NCBI GenBank assembly: GCA_030589835.1
Contig: JAUUZS010000162.1
Coordinates: 1-8,461, forward strand
Source: Cyclobacteriaceae bacterium
Lineage (GTDB): Bacteria > Bacteroidota > Bacteroidia > Cytophagales > Cyclobacteriaceae
Length of the DNA: 8,461 nt
Direction: 5' to 3'
A model generated the notes under the pieces. That model made no database searches. It saw nothing but the letters and a program-made list of their open reading frames with translations, and had not been told where the DNA came from. Positions 1-7,171 of the stretch are shown here, one piece after another. The position numbers and the translations under genes were made by a program. Each line of letters starts with the position of its first letter. The first letter of the stretch is position 1.

Positions 1-1
1 A

Positions 2-505
2 ACACAAGGCAGGGTACATACTTCGGCATCGAGTGTGGCGGTGCTTCCGGAAATTGATGATGTGGAGGTTGATATTGATTTGAATGACGTACGCCGTGAC
101 GAATTCTGCTCTTCCGGTCCAGGGGGTCAATCAGTAAATACCACCTACTCCGCTATTCGTTTAACACATATGCCTTCCGGAATTGTAGTGCAATGCCAGG
201 ATCAGAAATCAAAGCTGAAGAATTACGATAAAGCACTAAAAGAGCTTAAATCCAGGATTTATGCAATTGAACTCCAAAAACAACAGGATGAAATTGGAGC
301 AGAGCGAAAATCAATGATAGGAAGTGGTGACCGGTCTGACAAAATACGAACCTATAATTACCCTCAAGGTAGAGTAACAGATCATCGCATAGCCTATTCG
401 CAACATAATTTGCCCCAGGTAATGGATGGTAATGTCATGGAATTTATTGAACGGCTTCGGATTGCAGAAAATGCCGATAAACTTAAAGCAGGCCAGTCGG
501 GTTGA
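2..505 (+). CDS. prfA: Peptide chain release factor 1 (RF1), C-terminal 167 residues; 5' end outside window
   Basis: RF1 recognises UAA and UAG in the ribosomal A site and triggers release of the finished protein. The reading frame is open from base 2, so the gene starts upstream of the window; the GTG at 35 is an internal valine codon, not a start. The visible part begins [16 protein letters not shown], which fits RF1 rather than RF2 (RF2 typically reads GRRHTSF with a different continuation). The catalytic loop is [12 protein letters not shown], whose GGQ enters the peptidyl-transferase centre; the proline before GGQ is usual in Bacteroidota. The conserved [22 protein letters not shown] block follows, then the C-terminal helix. 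The stop-codon-reading PxT motif lies just upstream of the window and cannot be checked. The TGA stop at 503-505 overlaps the ATG of the next gene by one base, which suggests one transcript and coupled translation. Confidence 0.96.
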   Translation, partial: TQGRVHTSASSVAVLPEIDDVEVDIDLNDVRRDEFCSSGPGGQSVNTTYSAIRLTHMPSGIVVQCQDQKSKLKNYDKALKELKSRIYAIELQKQQDEIGAERKSMIGSGDRSDKIRTYNYPQGRVTDHRIAYSQHNLPQVMDGNVMEFIERLRIAENADKLKAGQSG

Positions 506-1899
506 TGATTTTAAAAAAAATATTTTTTAACCCTGGATCGTATTTCATTCTATGTATTGTAGGACTATCATTCTTCAATTGCCAACCAGAAGAGGAAATC
601 ATTGATTTTGATTTCACCAACGGACTTGGTTTTTCGTCTGATACCATCCTTTTCGATACCGTGTTTTCCGGGGCGGGAAGTACCACAAAAAGACTAAAAA
701 TTTTTAACCCCAGCCAAAAAGCCTTAAAAATAAGCAGCATTAAACTTGGTGGAGGAAATTCATCTCAATACAAAATATTGGTAAACGGCACCGAGCCGAA
801 CCAATCAGAAGAATTGCTCATTTTGGGTAAGGATTCCATCCTGATTTTGGTGGAAGTCTTTATAGATCCCCAGGATAAAAATTCACCATTCTTAGTAAAC
901 GATTCCATTCTTTTTGAAACAAACGGCATTACCCAACAGGTGAAATTAGTAGCATGGGGACAGGATGCACATTATTTGGGATATGAAATAATCGAGTGCA
1001 ATTCAATCTGGACCAATGACAGACCCTATGTGATTTACGACACGATTCTTGTCGACACACTCTGCCAGCTGAAGATTGAAAAAGGCGCCAGGATATATGC
1101 GTCAAAAATTGCCGCCATTTTGGTGAAAGGACAGCTGATTGCTGAAGGGACAGCTGATGAGCGCATCATTTTCAGAAATGACCGCTTAGAAACAAATTAT
1201 GACCGCCCAGGGCAGTGGAAAGGATTTGTTTTTTTGCCGGGCACCTACGGAAATCAATTCAATTATTCAATAATCAGGAATGCCACAATCGGAATTTATC
1301 TGGGTTCCCCGGACAAAGACACCATACCTGAAGTGGTATTAAAAAATACCATTATCGAAACCATGAGTTCTTCCGGCATTCTATCATTCACTTCAGACCT
1401 TTACGCCGAAAATGTGCTTATCAATAATTGCTTTGAACTGAATTGTGGGAATATTGGTGGTGGAAATTATGCTTACAGACATTGTACATTTGCCAATTAC
1501 GGGCAGCATGTTATCAGGCAAACTCCTTTATTTTTTGTCTCAGATAATATTGTTTTGTCTGACGAATCTACGATTGTAGAAGACATTAACTTAGAAATTC
1601 AAAATTCCATAATCGTAGGAAATCTGGAGGATGAGTTATTGTTTAGCCTCGATGGAGGCGCGAATTATTCCTTATCTATTAACAATAATATATTAAAAAC
1701 AACTATTTTAGAATTGGATACCCTGGGAAACATACTGAATGAAGACCCAAAATTTATAAATCCTGTAGGGTATAATTTTAGATTAGATACCATTTCTCCC
1801 GCCAAAGACAAGGGCGCAATTATTGGAATTGAGTTAGATTTGGATGGAAATCAGCGCAATGGACTTCCGGATTTAGGTGCATACGAGCGAATAGAATAG
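505..1899 (+). CDS. Predicted surface lipoprotein with Ig-like and right-handed beta-helix domains
   Basis: The protein has about 464 residues and no known specific function. An N-terminal hydrophobic segment (about residues 11-25) ends in FFNC, so Cys26 is the likely lipid-anchor residue; the lipobox is loose, as is common in Bacteroidota. The residues after it, QPEEE, resemble the acidic export signal that sends Bacteroidota lipoproteins to the cell surface (inference). Residues of about 40-155 look like an ASH/HYDIN-type immunoglobulin fold: they contain a TKRLKIFNPSQKALKI strand pair and end in a VKLVAWGQD-like strand. From about residue 165 onward, short repeated strands rich in N, I and V suggest a right-handed parallel beta-helix. 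The C-terminus (SPAKDKG, then DLDGNQRNG, then PDLGAYE) is the typical ending of beta-helix lipoproteins of this phylum. I chose ATG 505 because it overlaps the prfA stop; a TTG at 502 is also in frame. Binding to a polysaccharide is possible but unproven. Confidence 0.88.
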   Translation: MILKKIFFNPGSYFILCIVGLSFFNCQPEEEIIDFDFTNGLGFSSDTILFDTVFSGAGSTTKRLKIFNPSQKALKISSIKLGGGNSSQYKILVNGTEPNQSEELLILGKDSILILVEVFIDPQDKNSPFLVNDSILFETNGITQQVKLVAWGQDAHYLGYEIIECNSIWTNDRPYVIYDTILVDTLCQLKIEKGARIYASKIAAILVKGQLIAEGTADERIIFRNDRLETNYDRPGQWKGFVFLPGTYGNQFNYSIIRNATIGIYLGSPDKDTIPEVVLKNTIIETMSSSGILSFTSDLYAENVLINNCFELNCGNIGGGNYAYRHCTFANYGQHVIRQTPLFFVSDNIVLSDESTIVEDINLEIQNSIIVGNLEDELLFSLDGGANYSLSINNNILKTTILELDTLGNILNEDPKFINPVGYNFRLDTISPAKDKGAIIGIELDLDGNQRNGLPDLGAYERIE

Positions 1900-1907
1900 T
1901 ACTGAAT

Positions 1908-2330
1908 ATGAAAATGATTCAAAAAGAAATAACCTTAGCCCCTTACCGAAGGGGATTTCACTTAATCACTCATGAAATAGAAAATAAACTCCCTGAAATA
2001 AATGATATGAAAGTAGGCCTGCTGCATGTTTTTATCAAGCATACCTCGGCCAGTCTCACCCTAAACGAAAATGCCGACCCAACAGTACGAACTGATTTTG
2101 AGAGTCATTTCAACAAGATGGTTCCGGAAAACATGCCCTATTACAAACATGATTACGAAGGGGATGATGATATGCCGGCTCATATCAAATCATCATTGCT
2201 TGGCAATTCTGTAAGCATACCAATAAGCAATGGTGCCATCAATGCAGGAATCTGGCAAGGCATTTATCTATGCGAACACAGAAACAACGGAGGACACAGA
2301 AAACTGGTTTTAACCCTTTATGGCGAATAA
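1908..2330 (+). CDS. yjbQ: YjbQ/UPF0047 family protein (secondary thiamine-phosphate synthase type)
   Basis: This 140-residue protein is full length for the UPF0047 family, a small, soluble, usually trimeric fold. Family motifs are clear: HTSASLTLNENAD (residues 45-57), HDYEGDDDMPAHIK (81-94), SSLLGNSVSIPISNG, and GIWQGIYLCEHR (114-125). The conserved histidines H45, H81, H92 and H124, with the acidic run 84-88, form the putative metal and active-site cluster. E. coli YjbQ has been reported to give weak thiamine-phosphate synthase activity, hence the common product name; the physiological role is unsettled. The gene starts eight bases after the lipoprotein stop, so it probably belongs to the prfA transcript. 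ATG 1908 and ATG 1914 are both possible starts, and neither has a clear Shine-Dalgarno sequence. No thiamine gene is nearby to support the thiamine role. Confidence 0.93.
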   Translation: MKMIQKEITLAPYRRGFHLITHEIENKLPEINDMKVGLLHVFIKHTSASLTLNENADPTVRTDFESHFNKMVPENMPYYKHDYEGDDDMPAHIKSSLLGNSVSIPISNGAINAGIWQGIYLCEHRNNGGHRKLVLTLYGE

Positions 2331-2435
2331 CAGGCGATGCCTGGGATAATTATTGAGCCCTTTCTGCTAACAGTGAGGCACTCAAATACAAAATTATACT
2401 TTGCAAATGGCGAAGTTTTCATAATATATTTACGC

Positions 2436-3152
2436 ATGAATAAAAGACTCTTATTACTCAGCAATTCCACCATGGCAGGTGAACCGTATTTAGGCTGGCC
2501 CAAAGTACACATCAAAGATTTTTTAGGTGACTCTGTCAAAAAGATACTGTTTGTTCCATATGCCGGAGTGACCATCACCTATGACAATTATTTTGCCTCC
2601 GTGTCTGGTCAGATGAAGGCATTTGGCTACCAGGTCGATAGCATACATCAACTTGACATCAATGATACCATTTTTAATGATTTTGATGCTATCGCCATTG
2701 GAGGTGGAAACACTTTTCAGTTAGCAAGCCTGTTGCAAAAGAAGAAATTAATAGATCCTATAAGGAATGCTGTAGAAAATGGTATGCCATTCATAGGTTG
2801 GAGTGCAGGATCAAATATCACAAGTCCGACCATAAAAACGACCAATGACATGCCTATAGTGGAACCGTCTTCATTTAATGGCCTTAATTTGGTGCCCTTT
2901 CAAATCAATCCGCACTATACAGAAGCCACCATTCCCAACCACGGCGGAGAAAGTAGAGCGATGCGTATTCAGGAATTTATTGCCATCAATAAACATACAG
3001 TTGTGATTGGCATTCCAGAAGGTTCTTTATTGAGACAGGAAGGAGATCAATTATTCTTTGTTGGAAGAGGACCGTGCAAAGTATTTGCTCATGGCAAATC
3101 ACCACAAGAATATAAAGATGGGGACAATCTAAGTTGGATGCTAAAAGGGTAA
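2436..3152 (+). CDS. pepE: Dipeptidase E (alpha-aspartyl dipeptidase, peptidase family S51)
   Basis: PepE is a cytoplasmic serine peptidase that cleaves dipeptides with an N-terminal aspartate. The 238-residue product is close in length to the E. coli enzyme and follows it along its length: LLLLSNST at the N-terminus, PYAGVT, the IGGGNTFQL block at 88-96, the nucleophile elbow GWSAGS (Ser123), TTNDMPIVEP (Asp138) and FQINPHY (His160). The 15- and 37-residue spacings from Ser to Asp and from Ser to His equal those of E. coli Ser120, Asp135 and His157. I chose ATG 2436 because the protein then begins MNKRLLLLSNS as in the family. An upstream in-frame ATG at 2337 would add 33 residues with no family counterpart. 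The gene lies 105 bases after yjbQ. A TTTG (2400-2403), 21-base spacer and TATATTTA (2425-2432) could be an own promoter with almost no leader, but this is weak. Confidence 0.95.
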   Translation: MNKRLLLLSNSTMAGEPYLGWPKVHIKDFLGDSVKKILFVPYAGVTITYDNYFASVSGQMKAFGYQVDSIHQLDINDTIFNDFDAIAIGGGNTFQLASLLQKKKLIDPIRNAVENGMPFIGWSAGSNITSPTIKTTNDMPIVEPSSFNGLNLVPFQINPHYTEATIPNHGGESRAMRIQEFIAINKHTVVIGIPEGSLLRQEGDQLFFVGRGPCKVFAHGKSPQEYKDGDNLSWMLKG

Positions 3153-3210
3153 TAAGATAAGGGCCGATCAAAAGACCCGTTGATTATAAATTCGCATCCA
3201 ACACGAAGAG

Positions 3211-3245
3211 CAAAACAGCAATAGAGGCACATTATTGCTGTTTTG
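3211..3245. terminator. Hairpin between convergent pepE and the DUF2807 gene, likely bidirectional terminator
   Basis: A perfect 13-base inverted repeat, CAAAACAGCAATA at 3211-3223 and TATTGCTGTTTTG at 3233-3245, encloses a 9-base loop. It lies 58 bases after the pepE stop and 17 bases after the stop of the - strand gene. On the + strand it is followed by a T-rich stretch; on the - strand the T run lies inside the distal arm of the stem. Its position between two convergent genes fits a shared terminator. Confidence 0.75.
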
Positions 3246-3262
3246 AATTTTATTGACTTTTA

Positions 3263-3970
3263 TTAAAGGCCTCCGCTTATCGTGCCTCCCAAATTGGTGC
3301 TGGAATTTACGTTTTCAGGCTTGCCTTTATATTTCAATACCGATTTGGAGCCGGATGAAGCTTCAAGTTTGTTTGTCACCCAAACCACTACATTCGAATT
3401 TGTATTGGCTTTTATATATCCGTTTTCTGTTTCAAATTCAAAGGCATTATATTTTGATCCCAAACTTGCATCGACTTCCTGGAGTTTTGCCTTTCCGTTT
3501 ATTTCAATCCTTCCCCCATTAGAAAGGGATGCTTTTACCGCATTGGCCTCAACTTCTACAATAATCACCGCATTGTTGTTCGCCTTCAAATTTAATTCAT
3601 CGCCGGTAAGCACTTCCTGAAATCTTACATCTGCCTTATCGGTAGCTATAACAGATCTGAGATTCACATACTCAATAACAATATTTACATCTGAATCCTT
3701 AAACATCCCGTTCTTTACCCGGATCTTCAGTTCCCTTCCCGAGGACTCTGTAACGACCTTGTCATATCCTATTCCGTTTGCCGATATTCTTACTTTTTCT
3801 ATGTCAGATTTCTTAAAAATAACTTTTAGGTCATCGGAGATTTTTACCTGATCAAAAGACGATACATCTCGCACAACTTTATTTTGAGCAGAAACTTGGA
3901 TAGATACAATTAAGATAATTGCAAAAATGAACGACGCTCGCAGATATACTATATAAGATTTCATAAACAT
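3263..3970 (-). CDS. Secreted DUF2807 protein (putative auto-transporter adhesin, head GIN domain)
   Basis: The 235-residue product starts with a clear signal peptide: basic MFMKSYIVYLR, a hydrophobic core at about residues 12-26, and a likely signal peptidase I site after VSA (residue 28). The mature part matches the DUF2807/head GIN pattern common in Bacteroidota: FDQVKISDDLKVIFKKSD near its start, then repeated short strands (VTESSGRELKIRVKNG, VIATDKADVRF, LNLKANNNAVIIVEV, NGGRIEINGKAKL, GSKYNAFEFETENG) that are expected to form a beta-solenoid. It ends at SGGL with no sorting domain. Function is unknown; the adhesin name rests on fold analogy. The start may be Met1 (3970) or Met3 (3964). 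It follows fusA2 on the same strand, but a strong terminator and a separate -10-like box lie between them, so it is probably a separate transcript. Confidence 0.88.
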   Translation of the reverse strand: MFMKSYIVYLRASFIFAIILIVSIQVSAQNKVVRDVSSFDQVKISDDLKVIFKKSDIEKVRISANGIGYDKVVTESSGRELKIRVKNGMFKDSDVNIVIEYVNLRSVIATDKADVRFQEVLTGDELNLKANNNAVIIVEVEANAVKASLSNGGRIEINGKAKLQEVDASLGSKYNAFEFETENGYIKANTNSNVVVWVTNKLEASSGSKSVLKYKGKPENVNSSTNLGGTISGGL

Positions 3971-3981
3971 TTTATTTTTGA

Positions 3982-3989
3982 CAAATGTA
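3982..3989 (-). promoter_or_regulatory. Candidate Bacteroidota -7 box for the DUF2807 gene
   Basis: Read on the - strand, the bases are TACATTTG, a perfect match to the Bacteroidota consensus TAnnTTTG and identical to the box before tRNA-His at 7307-7314. It ends 11 bases before the ATG at 3970, so the leader would be very short. No TTTG or TTG is seen at the expected -33 distance, which lowers confidence. Confidence 0.5.
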
Positions 3990-4020
3990 AATTATATGTC
4001 TTCACCATTTTGTTTAAAAA

Positions 4021-4058
4021 CCAAAAAACCCATCAGAGGTAAAATACTGATGGGTTTT
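4021..4058 (-). terminator. Strong intrinsic terminator after fusA2
   Basis: On the - strand a perfect 12-base stem (AAAACCCATCAG at 4058-4047, CTGATGGGTTTT at 4036-4025) with a 10-base loop is followed by a continuing run of T (4028-4023). It begins 23 bases beyond the fusA2 stop codon. This is a textbook rho-independent terminator for fusA2 and separates it from the DUF2807 gene. Confidence 0.88.
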
Positions 4059-4081
4059 AAACAATTATTATTTCTAATTAT

Positions 4082-6208
4082 TTATTCCTCTTCCTTTTCC
4101 TGCATTTCTTTCATCAACTTCTGCTGGATATCCATTGGAACTGGTGAATATTCTGCGAATTTGGTGGAAAAGCTTGCTCTACCCTGTGTAATAGATCTGA
4201 GTGTTGTGGTATATTTATACATTTCAGCCAATGGAGTCTTTGCTTTTATCACTTTATAAATTCCTTTGCTGTCCATTCCTTGTATGATCGCTCTTCTTGA
4301 TTGAAGGTCTGTCATCACATCACCCATCAAATCGTCAGGCACCATTACTTCAAGATCGTTTATAGGTTCAAGAATTTTTGGGTCAGCCTTAATAAAAGCC
4401 GCTTTAAAGGCCATAGTCCCTGCAATTTTGAAGGATATATCATTTGAATCTACGGCATGCATTTTGCCATCATATACCATTACACGAATATCCCTAACAT
4501 AGGAACCTGTAATTGGCCCCACTTCCATTTTTTCCATTATACCTTTCATAATAGATGGTATGTATCTCGCATCGATCACACCTCCAACAATGCAATTATA
4601 GAAAATGAGCTTGCCGCCCCATTCCAAAGAAATCTCTTCTTTCCCTCTGACATTAAATTCGGTAGGCTCTGGCATCCCTTCATAATAGGGTTCTATTTTT
4701 AAATATACTTCACCAAATTGTCCGGCACCTCCAGATTGCTTTTTGTGGCGATAATCCGCCTCCGCAGGTTTTTGGATCGTCTCGCGATAGGCAATTTTTG
4801 GCTTTTCATACTCAATTTCTATATTATTTAATTTAGCCAATTTCCATTCCGTTACAGCAAAATGCAGCTCTCCCTGGCCATGCAATAGCAATTGTTTTAA
4901 CTCACTGGAATACTCATATATCGTTGTTGGGTCTTCCTGGTGAATTTCCCTCAAAATCTCGGCTAATTTTTCCTCATCATTTTTATCTTTAGCATTTATC
5001 GCAGAGGTAATTCTGGGAGCAGGAAACTCCATTGGTTTAATAGAAAAGCTTACCCCTTTTTCATGAAGGGTCTGATTTGTATGTGTATTTTTAAGTTTTA
5101 CAGTAGCCCCAATATCTCCTGCAACCAACTGATCAACATTATTTTTATTTTTCCCATCCATGATAAACAACTGATTGAATCGCTCAGAGGAATCAGTTGA
5201 ATTATTTACGAGATCATCACCAACTTTTAATATGCCAGAGGTAACTTTGAAATAACTGACTTTTCCCAGGAAAGGCTCAATAATAGATTTGAATACAAAA
5301 ATGGATGTTGGCTGGGAAGGGTCACAGGCTATTTCTTCTCCTTCAGTAGTGATTTCAGGATTCATTTCCATTGCTGCAGGGGCAACATTATCAATAAATC
5401 CCATCATTCTGCCGCTACCCATATTATTCTTTGCCGACAAACAGAATATCGGAAATACTTCATGCTTCATCATCCCGATCTTCAATCCTTTTCTCATTTC
5501 ATCTTCATCGAGGCTTCCTTTCTCGAAATAAAGTTCCATGAGCTCCTCATCATTTTCTGCCGCTTTTTCTACCAATTCATTATGCAATTCATTTGCCTTG
5601 TCTTGCTCTTCAGCAGGAATTGGCAGTTTTTCCGGTTTACCACCATCTTTAGAAAATTTGTACATCGTCATTTTCAGCAAATCAATGATGCTATCAAATT
5701 GCTCGCCTTGATTGACAGGATACTGCATCAGTATGGCTGGGGCTCCGAAACTTCTTTTGATGGAATCAACAGCTATTTCAAAGTTAGATTTTTGGTGATC
5801 AACCTGGTTCACTGCTAAAATGACTGGTTTTCTAAACTGATCAGCATAATTCCATATCAATTCGGTACTTACCTCAACCCCATGCTGTGCATTAATCACC
5901 ATTACACACGTATCGGCAACCTTCATAGAAGAAACAATTTCTCCCATAAAATCATCCAATCCTGGAGTATCAATTAAATTTATTTTATAACCACGCCATT
6001 CGGTGTGAAGCGAGGTCGCATAAACGGAATTCTCTCTATCGTGCTCAATTTCATGATAATCAGATACTGTATTCTTATCCTCAACAGTTCCTCGTCTCTT
6101 TAAAATTCCAGCTTCAAAAAGCATTGTCTCGGCAAGTGTGGTCTTGCCGCTTTTCGCCCCTCCAATTAATACAACATTCTTAATATGTTTCTCATCATAT
6201 GCCTTCAT
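4082..6208 (-). CDS. fusA2: Elongation factor G paralog (EF-G2 type), with altered GTPase motifs
   Basis: The 708-residue protein has the full EF-G layout: G domain (about 1-290), domain II (298-395), domain III (398-470, with GQGELHF), domain IV (471-612, opening SGGAGQFGEVYLKIEP) and domain V (613-700, with MGDVMTDLQSRRA and LRSITQGRASF). The P-loop GGAKSGKT (16-23) is intact, and His584 at the domain IV tip (KMHAVDS) is kept. The canonical DTPGH of G3 is DTPGL (80-84), so the catalytic His is Leu. NKxD is NQVD (134-137), and the switch I ERGITI is DRENSV. These features match the Bacteroidota EF-G2 group; I recall that B. thetaiotaomicron EF-G2 was reported to support translation without GTPase activity and to be needed under carbon limitation. 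It is therefore probably an accessory translocase rather than the main EF-G. The start is ATG 6208; no Shine-Dalgarno is visible. Confidence 0.93.
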   Translation of the reverse strand: MKAYDEKHIKNVVLIGGAKSGKTTLAETMLFEAGILKRRGTVEDKNTVSDYHEIEHDRENSVYATSLHTEWRGYKINLIDTPGLDDFMGEIVSSMKVADTCVMVINAQHGVEVSTELIWNYADQFRKPVILAVNQVDHQKSNFEIAVDSIKRSFGAPAILMQYPVNQGEQFDSIIDLLKMTMYKFSKDGGKPEKLPIPAEEQDKANELHNELVEKAAENDEELMELYFEKGSLDEDEMRKGLKIGMMKHEVFPIFCLSAKNNMGSGRMMGFIDNVAPAAMEMNPEITTEGEEIACDPSQPTSIFVFKSIIEPFLGKVSYFKVTSGILKVGDDLVNNSTDSSERFNQLFIMDGKNKNNVDQLVAGDIGATVKLKNTHTNQTLHEKGVSFSIKPMEFPAPRITSAINAKDKNDEEKLAEILREIHQEDPTTIYEYSSELKQLLLHGQGELHFAVTEWKLAKLNNIEIEYEKPKIAYRETIQKPAEADYRHKKQSGGAGQFGEVYLKIEPYYEGMPEPTEFNVRGKEEISLEWGGKLIFYNCIVGGVIDARYIPSIMKGIMEKMEVGPITGSYVRDIRVMVYDGKMHAVDSNDISFKIAGTMAFKAAFIKADPKILEPINDLEVMVPDDLMGDVMTDLQSRRAIIQGMDSKGIYKVIKAKTPLAEMYKYTTTLRSITQGRASFSTKFAEYSPVPMDIQQKLMKEMQEKEEE

Positions 6209-6537
6209 AATTATCAGTATTTTGGGTAAAATAAATATTTTATAAAAATTTTTTATCTCATTTGAGAAGGTCGGTAAATCTAACCGAATAGGGCAATAAA
6301 AACAACAATTTAAGAATCAATTATTTTAGATGAAGATTTCAGTTTTTAATCCATAAAATCCACAAATTTATTAGCGATACTTTTTGAGGAGCCTAAAACA
6401 GGGTATTGACGATTAAATCAATAATTTCAGTTGCAATTCTTATTTCGAAGATTTTTATATTAGATTTTTTTGGTGCAATACGATCAGAAAAATTATCGCC
6501 GATGAGGCTATAAAAACTGGGTTTTTCTTCATTATGT
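6209..6537. other. AT-rich upstream region of fusA2, no gene seen
   Basis: This stretch of about 330 bases holds no credible coding sequence. On the - strand, TAAATTTG at 6370-6363 fits TAnnTTTG and could be the -7 box of fusA2, giving a leader of about 150 bases; no -33 element is visible, and such a match can arise by chance in AT-rich DNA. A small inverted repeat TCGGT/ACCGA near 6271-6287 and a TCTCA/TGAGA repeat near 6257-6268 are too short to interpret. If no promoter is active here, fusA2 would depend on read-through from the RNA gene just upstream. Confidence 0.4.
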
Positions 6538-6572
6538 AAAAAAAACAAAGGCGAGCTTGGCAGCTCGCCTTT
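6538..6572 (-). terminator. Strong intrinsic terminator of the putative small RNA
   Basis: On the - strand an 11-base perfect stem (AAAGGCGAGCT at 6572-6562, AGCTCGCCTTT at 6557-6547) with a 4-base loop is followed by G and eight T (6546-6538). On the + strand the same hairpin is followed by ATTCAACC, so it is directional. It is far more GC-rich than its surroundings. No protein-coding gene ends before it on the - strand, which points to an RNA gene or an attenuator. Confidence 0.85.
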
Positions 6573-6724
6573 ATTCAACCTAAACACCCAAAATTATGAA
6601 AAAACTACTAAGACAATTTCTTTTTTAAATTGCTGAACGAACTATTATCTTCATTCAGCTCAGATTCCAAAAACAATAACGAAACTAAAATCTCTTTATT
6701 GTTTCTTATTATTATCTAATCCTC
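6538..6724 (-). ncRNA. Putative structured small RNA or attenuated leader upstream of fusA2
   Basis: A - strand transcript of about 185 nt is predicted from a TAnnTTTG box (6736-6729) and a strong terminator (6572-6538). Between them are three hairpins in series. Stem 1 has arms 6706-6696 and 6679-6669 (11 bp, one G-U, 16-base loop). Stem 2 has arms 6659-6650 and 6641-6632 (10 bp, one G-U, 8-base loop). Stem 3 has arms 6632-6627 and 6619-6614 (6 bp, sharing one base with stem 2). No long reading frame is present; a 9-residue frame MKIIVRSAI lies at 6654-6625 across stem 2 and could be chance. The transcript has the same orientation as fusA2, whose start is about 330 bases beyond the terminator. 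It may be a free regulatory RNA or a leader ending in an attenuator. I could not match it to a named RNA family. Confidence 0.55.
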
Positions 6725-6728
6725 ATTG

Positions 6729-6762
6729 CAAAGATACGTTAATTTTTATGAATAGGTTGCAA
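6729..6762 (-). promoter_or_regulatory. Candidate promoter of the putative small RNA
   Basis: On the - strand TATCTTTG at 6736-6729, followed by CA, is a perfect TAnnTTTG box. A TTG at 6762-6760 lies 23 bases upstream, slightly further than the usual 19-21. Transcription would start at about 6722-6725. Confidence 0.55.
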
Positions 6763-7130
6763 TAAAATCAAGAAATATTATTACGCCATGCTTTTTATAG
6801 TTAATAAGTTACCATTTTTTAAATTAACGTGTGCATGACGCATTATTGTTTAAAAATTTTTACCATAAGACGCATTAATTACAATATTTTCAAATATCGC
6901 AATTCAAACATTTAACAATTATTTAATATTCGATTCCTTCAAAAGCCAATAAAGTGAATAACTGAAATAAATATTACTTGAAATACGTCATTGCCTTTTG
7001 TGTCAGCGCTAAATTGAAGCGCTTTACTCAGGAATATGAAATAAAAATATAGACTTAAGATGCGGTTTTCTTTTCTAAAATTCTGTTTAATAAAAATATT
7101 ACAAAGAAAAGTGATGTGGAAAGTAATCAT
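6763..7130. other. AT-rich non-coding stretch, no gene recognised
   Basis: No credible reading frame, TAnnTTTG promoter or terminator is seen in these roughly 370 bases on either strand. Two small structures were noted: the 9-base direct repeat GACGCATTA at 6837-6845 and 6869-6877, and an AGCGCT pair at 7005-7010 and 7018-7023 that could form a short hairpin. Both are within chance expectation for a region of this size. Confidence 0.4.
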
Positions 7131-7166
7131 AAAAAAATCAATGCCCGATCCTGATAAGATTGGGCA
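7131..7166 (-). terminator. Second, distal terminator-like hairpin after tRNA-His
   Basis: On the - strand TGCCCAATC (7166-7158) and GATCGGGCA (7150-7142) form a 9-base stem with one A-C mismatch and a 7-base loop, followed by TTGA and seven T (down to 7131). It lies directly beyond the first terminator, so it may be a backup stop for the tRNA-His transcript. Confidence 0.55.
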
Positions 7167-7171
7167 ATGAG

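Noticed and set aside
2331..2343. CAGGC/GCCTG hairpin just after yjbQ as a terminator
   Set aside because: The stem is only five bases with a 3-base loop and no T tract follows.
2337..2435. Upstream in-frame extension of pepE from ATG 2337
   Set aside because: The 33 extra residues have no counterpart in the PepE family, whose proteins begin at the LLLLSNS strand.
3253..3620. + strand frames opposite the DUF2807 gene, and similar ones opposite fusA2 and pyrC
   Set aside because: They are shadows of well-supported - strand genes and show no family motifs.
6393..6587. 64-residue reading frame on the - strand
   Set aside because: It starts at a GTG inside the putative RNA and runs straight through the terminator stem and its T tract; the composition is not protein-like.
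6596..6628. Short + strand frame MKKLLRQFLF, looking like a leader peptide
   Set aside because: No + strand promoter precedes it and no + strand gene follows; it lies antisense to the putative RNA, and ten codons can occur by chance.
6837..6877. Direct repeat GACGCATTA, 32 bases apart, as possible regulator sites
   Set aside because: A 9-base repeat is expected about once by chance in a region of this size, and no promoter is next to it.
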